A DNA stretch of 64,000 nt, from positions 1 to 64,000 of the forward strand of contig JBCCLJ010000006.1 in NCBI GenBank assembly GCA_039026915.1. The letters run 5' to 3'. The DNA is from JBCCLJ01 sp039026915 (GTDB lineage Bacteria; Acidobacteriota; Thermoanaerobaculia; Multivoradales; Multivoraceae). The notes beneath the pieces are model-generated. The model made no database searches and was not told where the DNA came from. It was given only the letters and a program-made list of their open reading frames with translations. A program made the translations under genes and the position numbers. Of the stretch, positions 11,200 through 18,429 are shown one piece after another; position 1 is the stretch's first letter, and every line of letters starts with the position of its first letter.

Positions 11200-11409
11200 T
11201 CAGCGCAGGCCCAGGCGACGCTCTTCGGCGAGCTTGCGCAACATCTTCTTGCGCGCCTGCAGCTCTTTGCGCTTGCGCTTGACCGAGGGCTTCTCGAAGT
11301 GCTGTCGCTTCTTCAGCTCGGTGAGAATGCCTTCTTTCTCGCACTTGCGCTTGAAGCGACGCAGTGCGTTCTCGAAGTTCTCCTCATCTCGTACTTGAAC
11401 CAGGGGCAT
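11200..11409 (-). CDS. rpsU: 30S ribosomal protein bS21
   Basis: A 69-residue, strongly basic protein starting MPLVQVRDEENFENALRRFK with a Lys/Arg-rich helical C terminus, the typical size and pattern of bS21, which binds near the 3' end of 16S rRNA and the mRNA path. It is the first gene of the rpsU-mutS2-dnaG-rpoD series and is followed by a strong terminator. Its ribosome-binding region is unusually complementary to a standard 16S tail (separate entry). No promoter-sized gap exists on its 3' side, so its own promoter drives the whole unit. Confidence 0.97.
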   Translation of the reverse strand: MPLVQVRDEENFENALRRFKRKCEKEGILTELKKRQHFEKPSVKRKRKELQARKKMLRKLAEERRLGLR

Positions 11410-11414
11410 GTCTA

Positions 11415-11430
11415 GGAATCACCTCTTTCT
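11415..11430 (-). promoter_or_regulatory. Extended Shine-Dalgarno sequence of rpsU
   Basis: The minus strand reads AGAAAGAGGTGATTCC immediately upstream of rpsU. AGGTGAT pairs without interruption to a standard 16S 3' tail, and AGAAAG extends pairing after a single missing base. Eight nucleotides separate AGGTGAT from the ATG at 11409. The 16S gene is not in this window, so the standard tail is assumed. Confidence 0.7.
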
Positions 11431-11497
11431 GGACGGAACTTGCCCTTGAGATTTGGGTCTGGAGAGGACGCCGTCCGCTCCGAACCCGCAGCGCTAC

Positions 11498-11526
11498 ATC
11501 TTGTGACGACATCGCTCGACCGTCAA
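11498..11526 (-). promoter_or_regulatory. Possible rpsU operon promoter
   Basis: The minus strand carries TTGACG (11526-11521, 5/6 of the -35 consensus), a 17-bp spacer and CAAGAT (11503-11498, 3/6 of the -10). It would start transcription about 80 nt before rpsU. The rest of the 306-bp gap between rpsU and the lipoprotein stop (11410-11715) shows no gene I can support and no clear terminator for the lipoprotein. Confidence 0.35.
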
Positions 11527-11715
11527 GGTCTCAGGCGGTTGGGGCGAGCATGGACTCGCCATCAACCGACTTCGCCGGGGCGGACGGTCGTCTGCATCGA
11601 GGCTCGAGGGCGTGCGTCCACTCGACGCCGCCTCCGAGCACCGGAAGCCCGAGCGCCCGGTGCGGGGGTCGACCCACCGAGGAGCACCCCGGCAGATCGA
11701 CCGTTTCGAGGCTCT

Positions 11716-12477
11716 CTAGCTCTTCACTTCCCACTGCAGCTGCGAGACCTTCATCTCGCCGCCGCTCTCGCGGAAGAAAATGGCGGACGGGCCACCCGCG
11801 TCCTCGCCCTCGTCGTCCTTCTGGTAGAACCAGCCGACCGAGTTCTGCTCGGGATAGTCGCGGATGTTGCGGTGGAACGGAATGCCCACGGTGTCGCGGA
11901 CTTCCTGCTCCGTCATGCCCTTCTTGAGGGCGTCGAAGCGGGCCCGGTTGATGTAACGCCAGTCACTGAACTCGTCCATCGCCGCCTGCAGGTCGGCGTT
12001 CTCCGGGTCGAACTGCAGCTGCTGCTCGACGATCTGGATCGCACGACGGTAGTCGCCGCCGCGAGCGATGTAGTCGCGAGCGAGCAGAATGTCCTCGCCG
12101 CTCTTCATGCTGATCGCGGCCTTGAACTCCTCGGTCTCGGTGGCGTCCTGATCGACGCCCGAGTTGATGAATTGCACGACGGTGTTCGAGAAGTCATCGG
12201 CGGCCGAGTTGACGTCGTCCAGCTTGCCGCTGAGCTCGGTCTCCAGAGCCGCGAAGCCGTCCTCGTCGAGCTCGAGTGCCTCGGCGCCCTGAGCGATCTT
12301 CTCTTCGATCGCGGTCGCTTCGGCCCGCAGAGCCGCCAACGCGTCACGCTGCTCCTGCAATGCGGTGTACTCGTCCGCACGTGCCTGAGCTTGAATTTCT
12401 TCCTCGCTGGGGCCACAGGCCACCACCGTTCCCAACAACAGAGTCAGTCCGGCCAGGGCCGGAAGCACCTTGCGCAT
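11716..12477 (-). CDS. Lipoprotein with TPR-like segment and BamE/SmpA-like domain
   Basis: A 253-residue protein from the ATG at 12477, supported by AAGGAG 6 nt upstream. The signal peptide ends in a lipobox-like TVVAC with the lipidated cysteine at C21. A predicted coiled coil (about 25-75) is followed by a helical segment with a TPR-like stretch (GDYRRAIQIVEQQLQFDPEN) and a C-terminal domain starting FDALKKGMTEQEVRDTVGIP. The pattern 'kGMTeqeV...lGiP' is typical of the BamE/OmlA fold. An envelope-anchored scaffold protein is the reasonable expectation; a role in outer-membrane assembly is inferred only from the fold. It is divergent from the GAF-domain gene. Confidence 0.8.
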   Translation of the reverse strand: MRKVLPALAGLTLLLGTVVACGPSEEEIQAQARADEYTALQEQRDALAALRAEATAIEEKIAQGAEALELDEDGFAALETELSGKLDDVNSAADDFSNTVVQFINSGVDQDATETEEFKAAISMKSGEDILLARDYIARGGDYRRAIQIVEQQLQFDPENADLQAAMDEFSDWRYINRARFDALKKGMTEQEVRDTVGIPFHRNIRDYPEQNSVGWFYQKDDEGEDAGGPSAIFFRESGGEMKVSQLQWEVKS

Positions 12478-12513
12478 ACAAAGCTCCTTCGGTCGTCTTT
12501 CGATTCGAAGCAT

Positions 12514-12531
12514 CGCGGTCTTCGGACCGCG
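12514..12531 (-). other. Perfect hairpin in the lipoprotein 5' leader
   Basis: CGCGGTC (12514-12520) and GACCGCG (12525-12531) form a 7-bp stem with a 4-nt loop. It lies between the predicted transcription start (about 12549) and the lipoprotein ATG at 12477, about 37 nt from the start codon. No T run follows, so it is not a terminator; a stabilising or regulatory leader structure is possible. Confidence 0.5.
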
Positions 12532-12555
12532 GCGATATTGAGGCTGCAAACGCGC

Positions 12556-12564
12556 AGTATAGCA
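12556..12564 (-). promoter_or_regulatory. Extended -10 promoter of the lipoprotein gene
   Basis: The minus strand has TGC-TATACT (12564-12556): a TGn extension followed by a 5/6 match to the -10 box. No good -35 box is visible 16-18 bp upstream, as is common for extended -10 promoters. It implies a leader of about 72 nt before the ATG at 12477. Confidence 0.55.
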
Positions 12565-12655
12565 CCGCTCGGCAGCCTCCGCTGGGGGTCCGGATGCTCC
12601 CTCGTCACTGGCCCTAAACGCCTCATCCTGCGTGGTTTGGGCAGCTCCCCTCAGC

Positions 12656-12684
12656 TTGACAGTGGTTTCCCACGACCGCACAAT
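12656..12684 (+). promoter_or_regulatory. Sigma-70-type promoter of the GAF-domain gene
   Basis: A perfect -35 box TTGACA (12656-12661), a 17-bp spacer and CACAAT (12679-12684, 4/6). The predicted start at about 12691 gives a leader of some 70 nt before the ATG at 12762. Together with the extended -10 promoter on the other strand it makes 12478-12761 a divergent promoter region. Confidence 0.68.
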
Positions 12685-12761
12685 AGTCAGCTCGGGTGAG
12701 AGTCCTCGCCCGAGCTCTGTTTTCGCCGCGGCAACGCCCGTGGCTCTTGGGAGGACGCGTG

Positions 12762-14834
12762 ATGGAGAGTGGCTTCGACGCCCTGCGCGAACAGATCGTC
12801 CGTCGTCTGCAGCAGACCGGAGAGGAGCTGCTCGGACTCGTCGAACAGCATCAGCAGGAGGCCCGTGAGGAGGCTCTCGAACGAGAGGCGCCACCGGAGC
12901 CGACGGATGCCGGACTGCGCCCTCTGCGGGCGGCCATCGCCTCCCTCGACGGAGCCGACAGCCAGGCCGAGATTCTTGCTCGGCTCCTGGAGGTCAGTTC
13001 CGCCTTCGCGTCCCGCTCGGCGCTCCTCCTGAGCAGCGACGCCGGCCTCAAGGTGTGGAGCAGTACCGGCTTCGATGAATCTCACGAGGGACAAGAGCTG
13101 GGCACGTTCGACGAAGAGCGCTGGGCCGAGGCCTGCTCCGGACGGGGCGCCACCCTGCTCGACAGCCGCGCCTGCGCCCATCTCGCCCAGGCGCTCGAAG
13201 CCGATCTGCCGAGTCAGGGTGCCCTCGTCCCGTTGGTCCTGCGTGACGAGGTGCCCGCGCTCCTCTACGCCGACACGGACAACGGCTCGGCGCCGAACCT
13301 CGAGGCTCTGCAGCTGCTGACCTATACCGCCGCACAGTGTCTGGAGACGCTGCCGCTCCGCTCCGAGCGACCCGTCTCGACTCTCGTTGCGCTCGAGCAG
13401 CAGCCCGCCGAGGCGGACGCCGCTCCGGCTCAGGACCTGACGGACGAAGAGAGCGCCGATGCGGACGACACGAACAGGGGCGGAGCCGCCGCGCTGGGCG
13501 CAGCCGCCGCAGGCACGGTCGCGGTCGCCGGGGCCCTCTCCGACGACGACGACGACGCCACGGTGAACGCCGCGAGCGAGGATCTCGAGACGGCCGAAGA
13601 GGGACTCGACGAGGAGGTCGCCGAGTCCGAGGCGACGGCTGAGGCCGAAGAGCCGGAGCCGGACGAGGTCGAGGTCGAGGTCGAGGTCGAGGTCGAAGCT
13701 TCACCCGTCGAAGAGCTGGCTGTCGAGGGCGCGGAGCTCGAAGAAGCCGCAGCCGACGAGGCTGAGTTCGAAGAGCCGGAGACCGAAGCGGTATCGCTCG
13801 AACCTCCCTCCTTCGAAGCGCCAGCTTCCGACACGGCAGAAGTCGAAGCGGAGGAAGAGGACGAGCTCGCCGCTGCCGAGGCTGCCACCGAAGAACCGGA
13901 CGAGCCGGAGGCAGGCGACGATCCGCTGCTCGGCGCGGAAACGCGACAGGTCCCGACGATGGATCTGCCGGATCTCGAGGACGAAGTCACGGGCTCTGAC
14001 GACGAGTCGACCCCGAAGATGGGCCTGCGGGACGACGACCCCGAAGAGACACCGGCCGGCCCGTCGATGTTCGGAATCGCAGAGAAGGCCGGCGCCGCCG
14101 CAGGAGCCGCCGCTCTCGCCGCGGGAAGCCGAATCTGGGGCGGCAGTGAAGAGGAAGACGGCGCCGGGACCGAGACGGCCGAGGCCGACGAGCCGGAGGT
14201 CGAAGAGCCCGCGATCGGCGATCCGCTCTCGACCCTGCAGACCGACGCGCCCGCCGAGCCCGCGAGTCGCTCCGTTTACGACGAGATGGGCGCTCTCGAC
14301 GCACCTGAGCCACCGAGTGTCGACCCGGTTTCGAGCCTCGAGACCCAGGTCATCCGCACCGGCGATCTGCCCTCGGAGCCGCCCGAGCCCGCGGCGCCGC
14401 GCGTCTTCGGCCCGCCGCCGCCGGTCACGCCGCCGCCGGCCCCCGAACCGGACGCCGAACCACAGCCCGAGGCGCCCCCTTCCAACAGCAACGAGGTCAT
14501 GCCTCCGGAAGACGTCCACGAGGGACCCGGCTGGGCCTTCACCGACAGCTCGAACGACGAGCCCGCCGGCGCTCCGACCGAAGGGCCGCTGCACGAAGAG
14601 GCACGCCGACTCGCCCGCCTCCTCGTCAGTGAGATCAAGCTCTACAACGAGGAGCAGATCGAAGAAGGACGCCGCCAGGGCAACATCTACGAGCAGCTCA
14701 AGGACGACATCGATCGCTCCAAGCGGATGTACGAAGAGCGCATCGACCAGACCGTACGCCAGTCGACGGATTACTTTCGCGACGAGCTGGTCCGCAGTCT
14801 GGCGGATGGCGACGCCCAGGTTCTCGGCCTCTAG
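12762..14834 (+). CDS. GAF-like domain protein with long acidic linker and conserved C-terminal helix
   Basis: 690 residues from the ATG at 12762, chosen for the GGGAGG upstream. Residues 1-50 are charged and helical, and about 60-200 resemble a GAF-type sensor domain. About 200-590 is an extremely Glu/Asp/Pro-rich low-complexity linker containing (EV)5, a five-residue Asp run, a proline-rich stretch and two Ala/Gly-rich hydrophobic segments. The last 75 residues form a conserved-looking amphipathic helix beginning EEARRLARLLVSEIKLYNEE. I recall that C-terminal pattern in uncharacterised GAF proteins, notably from Acidobacteriota and delta-type bacteria. The function is unknown; the architecture suggests a scaffold or signalling protein with a flexible spacer. 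Confidence 0.82.
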   Translation: MESGFDALREQIVRRLQQTGEELLGLVEQHQQEAREEALEREAPPEPTDAGLRPLRAAIASLDGADSQAEILARLLEVSSAFASRSALLLSSDAGLKVWSSTGFDESHEGQELGTFDEERWAEACSGRGATLLDSRACAHLAQALEADLPSQGALVPLVLRDEVPALLYADTDNGSAPNLEALQLLTYTAAQCLETLPLRSERPVSTLVALEQQPAEADAAPAQDLTDEESADADDTNRGGAAALGAAAAGTVAVAGALSDDDDDATVNAASEDLETAEEGLDEEVAESEATAEAEEPEPDEVEVEVEVEVEASPVEELAVEGAELEEAAADEAEFEEPETEAVSLEPPSFEAPASDTAEVEAEEEDELAAAEAATEEPDEPEAGDDPLLGAETRQVPTMDLPDLEDEVTGSDDESTPKMGLRDDDPEETPAGPSMFGIAEKAGAAAGAAALAAGSRIWGGSEEEDGAGTETAEADEPEVEEPAIGDPLSTLQTDAPAEPASRSVYDEMGALDAPEPPSVDPVSSLETQVIRTGDLPSEPPEPAAPRVFGPPPPVTPPPAPEPDAEPQPEAPPSNSNEVMPPEDVHEGPGWAFTDSSNDEPAGAPTEGPLHEEARRLARLLVSEIKLYNEEQIEEGRRQGNIYEQLKDDIDRSKRMYEERIDQTVRQSTDYFRDELVRSLADGDAQVLGL
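13665..13694 (+). repeat. Hexanucleotide tandem repeat (GAGGTC)5
   Basis: Five perfect copies of GAGGTC encode alternating Glu-Val inside the acidic linker of the GAF-domain protein. Because the unit is six bases, gain or loss of copies keeps the frame and would only change linker length. Confidence 0.9.
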
Positions 14835-14909
14835 CCCCGGTGCGCCTCCGCCCCTTCCCGGGGCGGTGAGCTTCCGTCGCGCGACCCGGCCGGCGCGCAG
14901 ATCTCGCGC

Positions 14910-14938
14910 TTTCGCGACCCGACCCTCAAGGGTATACT
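14910..14938 (+). promoter_or_regulatory. Promoter of tRNA-CAT
   Basis: TATACT (14933-14938, 5/6 of the -10 consensus) lies about 27 bp before the tRNA. A weak -35 element TTTCGC sits 17 bp upstream (14910-14915). The predicted start near 14945 gives a short 5' leader. Confidence 0.5.
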
Positions 14939-14964
14939 GAAGGTCCTTCCTCAACGGGACCCAT

Positions 14965-15037
14965 GGGTCCATAGCTCAGCGGTTAGAGCTGCCGGCTCAT
15001 AACCGGTAGGTCCCTGGTTCGAATCCAGGTGGGCCCA
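14965..15037 (+). tRNA. tRNA with CAT anticodon (Ile2 or elongator Met)
   Basis: A complete 73-nt cloverleaf. The acceptor GGGTCCA pairs with TGGGCCC (one G-U), the D arm is AGCTCAGCGGTTAGAGCT, the anticodon loop is CTCATAA, the T loop is TTCGAAT and the discriminator is A. No CCA is encoded. The short GCGGTT D loop resembles tRNA-Ile2, in which the C of CAT is changed to lysidine, more than elongator tRNA-Met with its extra D-loop base; that assignment is tentative. It is followed after only 17 bp by the ribosome-binding site of the next gene, so the two are probably one transcript. Confidence 0.93.
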
Positions 15038-15054
15038 CGCTCGAACGCTGAATC

Positions 15055-15059
15055 GGAGG
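15055..15059 (+). promoter_or_regulatory. Shine-Dalgarno GGAGG indicating a non-canonical start
   Basis: GGAGG lies just after the in-frame TGA at 15049-15051 and before ATC (15061), CTG (15064), ACG (15067) and ATT (15070) codons. No ATG, GTG or TTG occurs in this frame until 15181. The position supports initiation at CTG or ATT. Confidence 0.55.
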
Positions 15060-15069
15060 CATCCTGACG

Positions 15070-15819
15070 ATTCAGGAAACATCCACGCCCGCCCGCCCCC
15101 TCGACGTCGTCGTCGAGCTGCAGTCCGTTCTCGAGCGCCTCGACGAGGGACGTCGGAAGCTGGACGGTGTCCCTGAATCGATGCAGGAGCTCCACGCGGA
15201 GCATCAGCGCATCAAAGCCCGCATGGGGGAGTGTGAGGAGACTGCCTCGTCCGCGCTCCTCGAGCAGAAAGCCGCTGAAGGCAGTGCGCAGGAGCACCTC
15301 GCCAAAGCTGCGCACTACCAAGAGCAGATCGCGCAGGTGACGACCCAGCGCGAGTATGGTGCTCTGCTCAATGAGATCGACGCGGCAAAGAAGCTCGCCA
15401 GCGACTTCGAGGAGAAGGCGCTCGAGGCCATCGAGATCGTCGACACCGCGAACGCCGAGAAAGAGTCGCTGGAGACGGAGTTCCAGGAAGTCGACAGCAA
15501 GTACCAGATCGAGCTCGCTGAGTGGGAGGAGGAAAAGCCCCAGGTCGCTGAGGAGATGGATCGTCTCGAAGCCGAGGCCGATGTACTCCGCGCCAAGCTC
15601 CCCAAGCCCATTCTCCTCGCCTACGAACGTCTCTACGAGCGCCTCGGCGGCAACCCACTCGCCAAGATCCAGCCGCTCGGCGCCTCCGGATCCGGTTGGC
15701 GCTGCAGCACCTGCAACTACGCCATTCGTCCTCAGGTCGTCGTACAGCTGCGGGCCGCCAACGAGCTCGTGCCCTGCACCTGCGGACGTCAGCTCTACAT
15801 CGATCCGGCGGACGCCTAG
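15070..15819 (+). CDS. Coiled-coil zinc-ribbon protein (CT398/DUF164-like)
   Basis: About 249 residues if started at ATT 15070 (CTG 15064 is the alternative), or 212 from the first ATG at 15181. The sequence before that ATG is in frame and reads like the family's N-terminal helix (LQSVLERLDEGRRKLDGVP), so the longer form is likely. Two long antiparallel coiled-coil helices with a Q-x-REYGALLNEID turn are followed by a C-terminal zinc ribbon with CSTC and CTC cysteine pairs. The family includes chlamydial CT398; elsewhere its function is poorly defined and secretion or nucleic-acid roles have been proposed. It lies downstream of tRNA-CAT and 31 bp upstream of the YggS-type gene. Confidence 0.85.
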   Translation: MQETSTPARPLDVVVELQSVLERLDEGRRKLDGVPESMQELHAEHQRIKARMGECEETASSALLEQKAAEGSAQEHLAKAAHYQEQIAQVTTQREYGALLNEIDAAKKLASDFEEKALEAIEIVDTANAEKESLETEFQEVDSKYQIELAEWEEEKPQVAEEMDRLEAEADVLRAKLPKPILLAYERLYERLGGNPLAKIQPLGASGSGWRCSTCNYAIRPQVVVQLRAANELVPCTCGRQLYIDPADA

Positions 15820-15850
15820 CGCGCTCCGCCTCTGCCCGCCGAAAGACAGA

Positions 15851-16552
15851 ATGACCGCCCCGTCGGAGGCGCAGCTCGCCGACGCGCGCGAGCGCTGGGC
15901 GGACCTCGAGCGTCGCGTCGCCAGCGCGTGTCGACGCTCCGGCCGCGAGCGGTCTGGCGTGACCCTGCTGGGCGCCTGCAAGCGCCAGCCGATCGAGCGC
16001 CTTCTCGCCGTCTACGAAGCGGGCCTGCGCGACTTCGCAGAGAACCAGGTGCAAAGCGGCGAGTCGAATCGGCCACAGCTGCCGGACGACGTGCGCTGGC
16101 ACCTGATCGGGCCACTGCAGTCGAACAAAGCGAGGCGCGCCGCGGGAATCTTCGACACGTTCCACGCGGTCGACCGCATGAAGATCGCCCGAGCACTCGA
16201 TCGACACGCGGCGAGGCCCGAGCCTCTGCGCTGCTTTCTCGAGGTGAATCTCGGAGCCGAGGAGAGCAAACACGGCTTCCTCGCCGAGCAGATCGAAGAT
16301 GCCGCGCGTGAGCTGAGTCAGCTCGAACGTCTCGAAGTCGTCGGACTCATGGCGATCCCGCCGCGTGCGGAGAGCGAGGACGAGGCCCGCGGCTGGTTCC
16401 GTCAGCTGCGCGAGCTCCTCCCCGCCGCGGAGTTCGAGAGCCAGCGACCGCAGCTGCTGTCGATGGGCATGTCTTCGGATTTCGAAATCGCCATCGAAGA
16501 GGGTGCGACGCACGTGCGAATCGGCACTTCTCTCTTCGGCGCACGCGACTGA
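15851..16552 (+). CDS. YggS/PROSC-family pyridoxal-phosphate homeostasis protein
   Basis: A 233-residue single-domain PLP-binding TIM-barrel protein. The PLP lysine is expected at K44 in LLGACKRQP, and WHLIGPLQSNKAR matches the family WHxIGxLQSNK motif, with proline where histidine is usual. The phosphate-binding end SMGMSSDFEIAIEEG and HVRIGTSLFGAR are fully conserved. These proteins buffer PLP supply and have no established catalytic activity. It is 31 bp after the zinc-ribbon gene and 78 bp before the acyl-CoA ligase on the same strand. Confidence 0.94.
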   Translation: MTAPSEAQLADARERWADLERRVASACRRSGRERSGVTLLGACKRQPIERLLAVYEAGLRDFAENQVQSGESNRPQLPDDVRWHLIGPLQSNKARRAAGIFDTFHAVDRMKIARALDRHAARPEPLRCFLEVNLGAEESKHGFLAEQIEDAARELSQLERLEVVGLMAIPPRAESEDEARGWFRQLRELLPAAEFESQRPQLLSMGMSSDFEIAIEEGATHVRIGTSLFGARD

Positions 16553-16630
16553 TCCAGTCCCCTGGGTAGCGGACCGCGTGCTAATCTTGGCGGTCGTTTC
16601 TCCCCCGAAAACCCCTCGGTAGGCGCTTCT

Positions 16631-18400
16631 GTGAAAACCCTCTCAGATCTCGTGTTCCACGTCCTCGACCACTCCGCGGGTCGTCCAGATCTGCTGGCTA
16701 CGAAGCGCAAGCGGAGGATCGAGGTGATGTCGACGAGCGACTTTCTCGGCAACATTCACGCGCTCGCGATCGCCCTCGAGAACCAGGGCGTGCAGCCTGG
16801 TCAGCGCGTCGCTCTCTTCTCGGAGAACCGCCCCGAGTGGCACGTGGTCGACTTCGCCTGCCACCTCCTGGGCGCCGTGCCGGTCCCCATCTACCCGACG
16901 GTGCGTCCGCAGGAAGTGGCCTACATTCTGCGCAACTCGGGTGCCGACTGGATCTTCTTCAGCAGCAAGCAGAAGGGACAGGTGCTCGAAGAGATCGTTC
17001 CGACGCTCACGCGCCAGGTGACCTGCGTCTCTCTCGATGACGACGCCGGGTTCGGCCGGCCCCTCGTGCAGCTGCTCTCGGAAGGCGCCGAGGAACGCTC
17101 TCAAAAGCCGCTCGAGCGCTTTCGCGATCGGGTGAAGCCCGAGGATCTCGCCAGCATCATCTACACGAGTGGCACGACCGGCGATCCCAAGGGCGTAATG
17201 CTGACGCACGCCAACTTCGTCTCGAATGTGCTGGCCTGCGGCAAGCTCTTTCCGATCACCGAGACCGACGTCGCGCTCTCCTTCCTGCCGCTGTCGCACG
17301 TCTTCGAGCGCACGGTCGACTACCTCTTCTTTCGTCAGGGCGTGCATATCCACTACGCGCCCTCGATCGAGCGTGTTCCGCCGCTGCTCACCGAGGTACG
17401 CCCGACCGTCTTGACGTCGGTGCCGCGGCTCTACGAGCGCGCCTACCTCCGCGTCACCTCCAACGTGCTCAAGGAGAAGCCCGGCAAGCAGCGCATCTTC
17501 AGCTGGGCGATGCGTGTGGGCGAGAAGCACGCGAACGCGACGCAGTCGAGCTTCGTCGGGCCGATCCTCGGTGCCCAACGCGCCGCGGCTGACCGTCTCG
17601 TGTATCGGAAGATCAAAGAGCGCTTCGGTGGCCGTCTGCGCTTCGCCATCTCCGGAGGCGCACCTCTCTCCCCGGACGTCGCTCAGTTCTTCGACGCCGT
17701 CGGCGTGAGGCTCTTTCAGGGATACGGACTCACCGAGACCGCCCCGGTCCTCGCCGTGAATTCACCGAAGGCGAGCCGCCTCGGCTCCGTTGGCCCGGCC
17801 GTGGAAGGCATCGAGCTGCAGCTCGCCGACGACGGAGAGATTCTGGCCAAGACTCCGGGTCTGATGAAAGGCTACTGGGAGAACCCGACGGCCACGGCCG
17901 AGGTCATCGACGAAGACGGCTGGTTTCACACCGGCGACATCGGCAAGATCGACGAAGAGGGTTTTCTCTTCATCACCGACCGGAAGAAGGACCTGTTGAT
18001 CACCAGCGGCGGCAAGAACGTCGCGCCGCAACCGATCGAGCAGCTTCTCGTCTCCCACTGGGCCATCGCCCAGGCGGTCGTCGTCGGCGATCGCTATCCG
18101 TACATCACCGCGCTCATCGTGCCGCGCTTCGAAGAGCTGCCGCCCGGACTGCAGCGGCTCTCGCAGAAAGAGGTCATCGAGCATTCTTCCCTGCAGAAGA
18201 TCATCAAGTCGGCGGTCGACGAGGTGAACGAGCGCCTCTCGGAGCACGAGCGCATCCGCAAGTTCGAACTCCTCGATCACGAACTCTCCCTCGAGGACGG
18301 CGAGATCACGCCGACGCTCAAGGTGCGCCGCAACGTCGTCATGGAAAACTACTCCGAGGCGATCGCCTCGATGTACCTCAAGACCCAGAAGGTCAGCTGA
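16631..18400 (+). CDS. Long-chain fatty acid-CoA ligase (AMP-forming)
   Basis: A 589-residue ANL-superfamily ligase starting at GTG (16631). The adenylation motif is IIYTSGTTGDPKGVMLTHAN, with GYGLTETAP, HTGDIGKID and the hinge ITDRKKDLLITSGGKNVAP. The C-terminal subdomain is complete. The order and length match FadD15/FadD-type long-chain acyl-CoA synthetases (AMP-binding form with the DRKKDL hinge). It probably activates free fatty acids for degradation or lipid synthesis at the membrane. No other fatty-acid degradation genes are nearby; the neighbours are a YggS-type gene and a secreted FKBP. Confidence 0.93.
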   Translation: MKTLSDLVFHVLDHSAGRPDLLATKRKRRIEVMSTSDFLGNIHALAIALENQGVQPGQRVALFSENRPEWHVVDFACHLLGAVPVPIYPTVRPQEVAYILRNSGADWIFFSSKQKGQVLEEIVPTLTRQVTCVSLDDDAGFGRPLVQLLSEGAEERSQKPLERFRDRVKPEDLASIIYTSGTTGDPKGVMLTHANFVSNVLACGKLFPITETDVALSFLPLSHVFERTVDYLFFRQGVHIHYAPSIERVPPLLTEVRPTVLTSVPRLYERAYLRVTSNVLKEKPGKQRIFSWAMRVGEKHANATQSSFVGPILGAQRAAADRLVYRKIKERFGGRLRFAISGGAPLSPDVAQFFDAVGVRLFQGYGLTETAPVLAVNSPKASRLGSVGPAVEGIELQLADDGEILAKTPGLMKGYWENPTATAEVIDEDGWFHTGDIGKIDEEGFLFITDRKKDLLITSGGKNVAPQPIEQLLVSHWAIAQAVVVGDRYPYITALIVPRFEELPPGLQRLSQKEVIEHSSLQKIIKSAVDEVNERLSEHERIRKFELLDHELSLEDGEITPTLKVRRNVVMENYSEAIASMYLKTQKVS

Positions 18401-18429
18401 CCCGACCCTTTCGAGCTAGGAGCTCTCCG

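Noticed and set aside
11105..11344. Longer N terminus for MutS2
   Set aside because: It would run through the terminator and into rpsU, and the extra residues do not resemble MutS2.
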